Shown here one piece after another: positions 62,970 to 64,000 of a stretch of DNA of 64,000 nt. The translations under genes were made by a program, and so were the position numbers. The DNA is taken from contig CP110972.1 of the NCBI GenBank assembly GCA_028869255.1, positions 67,001 to 131,000 on the forward strand. Direction: 5' to 3'. Origin of the DNA: Pseudomonas poae. Its GTDB lineage: Bacteria; Pseudomonadota; Gammaproteobacteria; Pseudomonadales; Pseudomonadaceae. A model generated the notes under the pieces. That model searched no databases and had not been told where the DNA came from. It worked only from the letters and a program-made list of their open reading frames with translations. The stretch's first letter is position 1; each line of letters begins with the position of its first letter.

Positions 62970-64000
62970 TTACCAGTTATAACTCACCGATCCGGTCACA
63001 TTTCGGCGATACCCGTATTTGCAGCTGTCGCCCGTGTAACCGCACTGAGAGACATAGGTTTCGTCGGTCAGGTTGGACGCATTGAGCGACAGTTTCGCCC
63101 CGGCATAGGCTGAAGACAGCTTGCCAAGGTCGTAACTCAGGCTGGCGTCAAACAGCATGTAGTGGGGGATGCCTTCGCTATTTTGCGAGTCGATATAGCT
63201 CGGGCCGACGTAGCGTACCCCTCCTCCTATCGCCAAGCCCGATAGCGCACCGCTCTGAACGGTGTATTGCGACCACAGTGAGGCCAGTTGTTCAGGGATA
63301 TTGCCAGGTTGATTGCCTTTTTCACCGGCCGTATTGCTGCGGGTAATTTCAAGGTGTGAATAGCTGTAGTTGGCCATCAACTCCAGAGCATCGGACAGTT
63401 GCGCCTTGCTTTCCAGTTCGATACCGCGCGACTGGATCTCTCCGGTCGCCACCGAGAAACGATTGTTGCCGGGATCTGCCGTCAGTACGTTTTGCCGCGT
63501 CAGGTCGAACAGCGAAACAGTCACGTAGCTGTCACTCCCCTTGGGCTGGAATTTGATCCCGATTTCGTACTGGCGGCCAGTTTCGGGTTCGAAGGCACTG
63601 CCGTCACGCGCCACCGCCGTGATGTTAGGAAAAAACGACTCTGAATAGCTCGCGTAGGGTGCCACGCCGTTGTCTGCCATGTACATCACACCGGTCCGCC
63701 ACGTGAAGGCGTGATCGCGTTGCTTGAGGTCCGCCGCCGTATCGGTGGCGTAATGGATCGTTTTCGAACGTGCCCAGTCTTGACGACCACCGAGGTTGAA
63801 CACCCAGTGCTCGTCAAATTTGAGCTGTTCCGAGAGATACACACCCGCCTGGTCAAGCTGACGACGCTGGTTGATGTCGTAAAAGGCGTCCAGGTCGCTG
63901 TAATCCTGGTGGTAGACCGGCGCATAGATATCCAGCGGATCAACCACGTTGCCACCCCCCAACTGATTGGTGCTGGCGTGTTGCAAATCGATACCGACCA
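62970..64000 (-). CDS. TonB-dependent siderophore receptor, 3' part
   Basis: The last 343 or so residues of an outer-membrane receptor barrel, running off the right edge of the window. It ends SVSYNW with a terminal aromatic residue. Segments RTGVMYMADNGVAPYASYSE, GRQYEIGIKFQ and ASLSYDLGKLSSAYAGAKLS are typical of FhuA/ferrichrome- and pyoverdine-type receptors. Two Cys (QCGYTGDSC) form a likely loop disulfide, often seen in hydroxamate receptors. It imports a ferric siderophore with TonB energy. Confidence 0.93.
   Translation of the reverse strand, partial: VGIDLQHASTNQLGGGNVVDPLDIYAPVYHQDYSDLDAFYDINQRRQLDQAGVYLSEQLKFDEHWVFNLGGRQDWARSKTIHYATDTAADLKQRDHAFTWRTGVMYMADNGVAPYASYSESFFPNITAVARDGSAFEPETGRQYEIGIKFQPKGSDSYVTVSLFDLTRQNVLTADPGNNRFSVATGEIQSRGIELESKAQLSDALELMANYSYSHLEITRSNTAGEKGNQPGNIPEQLASLWSQYTVQSGALSGLAIGGGVRYVGPSYIDSQNSEGIPHYMLFDASLSYDLGKLSSAYAGAKLSLNASNLTDETYVSQCGYTGDSCKYGYRRNVTGSVSYNW

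Overview
The window looks like a chromosome segment of a Pseudomonas of the P. fluorescens group. The evidence is GC-rich coding with typical Pseudomonas codon use, several REPIN elements of the GGGAGCGGGCTTGCTCGCGA type, a cyoABCDE oxidase operon beside dsbB, a flavohaemoglobin/NorR pair, a bphO-bphP phytochrome pair and a short LOV protein with Cys53. The species call is inference; no rRNA or complete tRNA is present.

Layout. 0-3.3 kb: short LOV photoreceptor, flavodoxin, and a LysR gene divergent from cidA-cidB. 3.3-12.6 kb: a probable catabolic block (class II aldolase, alpha/beta hydrolase, SDR; DUF1302-DUF1329 outer-envelope pair; large MalT-like LuxR regulator). All three transcripts carry an AANAANAANAA Crc/Hfq motif. 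12.5-18.4 kb: AraC regulator, EamA transporter, a 0.78-kb tandem duplication holding a norR 3' fragment, then norR and hmp with three GT-N7-AC NorR sites. 18.4-25.9 kb: dsbB, cyoABCDE and a Tat-signal aminotransferase. 26-31.9 kb: two homologous unrecognised proteins, a small Cys protein, a NarL-type two-component system and two miniature LuxR proteins; this is the best candidate for an undescribed system. 31.9-41.3 kb: aminotransferase, PAS-GGDEF protein, PhoD-like phosphatase, bacteriophytochrome and haem oxygenase, CheY-like protein, Coq7-like protein, cytochrome c. 41.3-49.1 kb: LTA-synthase-like sulfatase, membrane protein, sialidase-like protein, cytochrome b561, PepSY protein, two-component system and a lipoprotein. 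49-57 kb is accessory: a colicin-E3-type toxin with immunity gene, an orphan antitoxin-like gene, a low-GC ATPase plus membrane protein (possible defence pair), a C4-like structured RNA, DUF6124-like, PH-domain and LysE genes, and a tRNA 3'-end remnant. 57-64 kb: MBL hydrolase, two LysR regulators, zinc alcohol dehydrogenase, a palindromic repeat family and the 3' part of a TonB-dependent receptor gene.

Data quality. At least nine single-base indels in homopolymers split otherwise intact genes (SDR, norR, aminotransferase twice, GGDEF protein, phoD-like twice, PepSY, antitoxin-like). This pattern suggests sequencing error more than gene decay. The entries typed as pseudogene should be read that way, except the norR fragment, which is a real duplication remnant.
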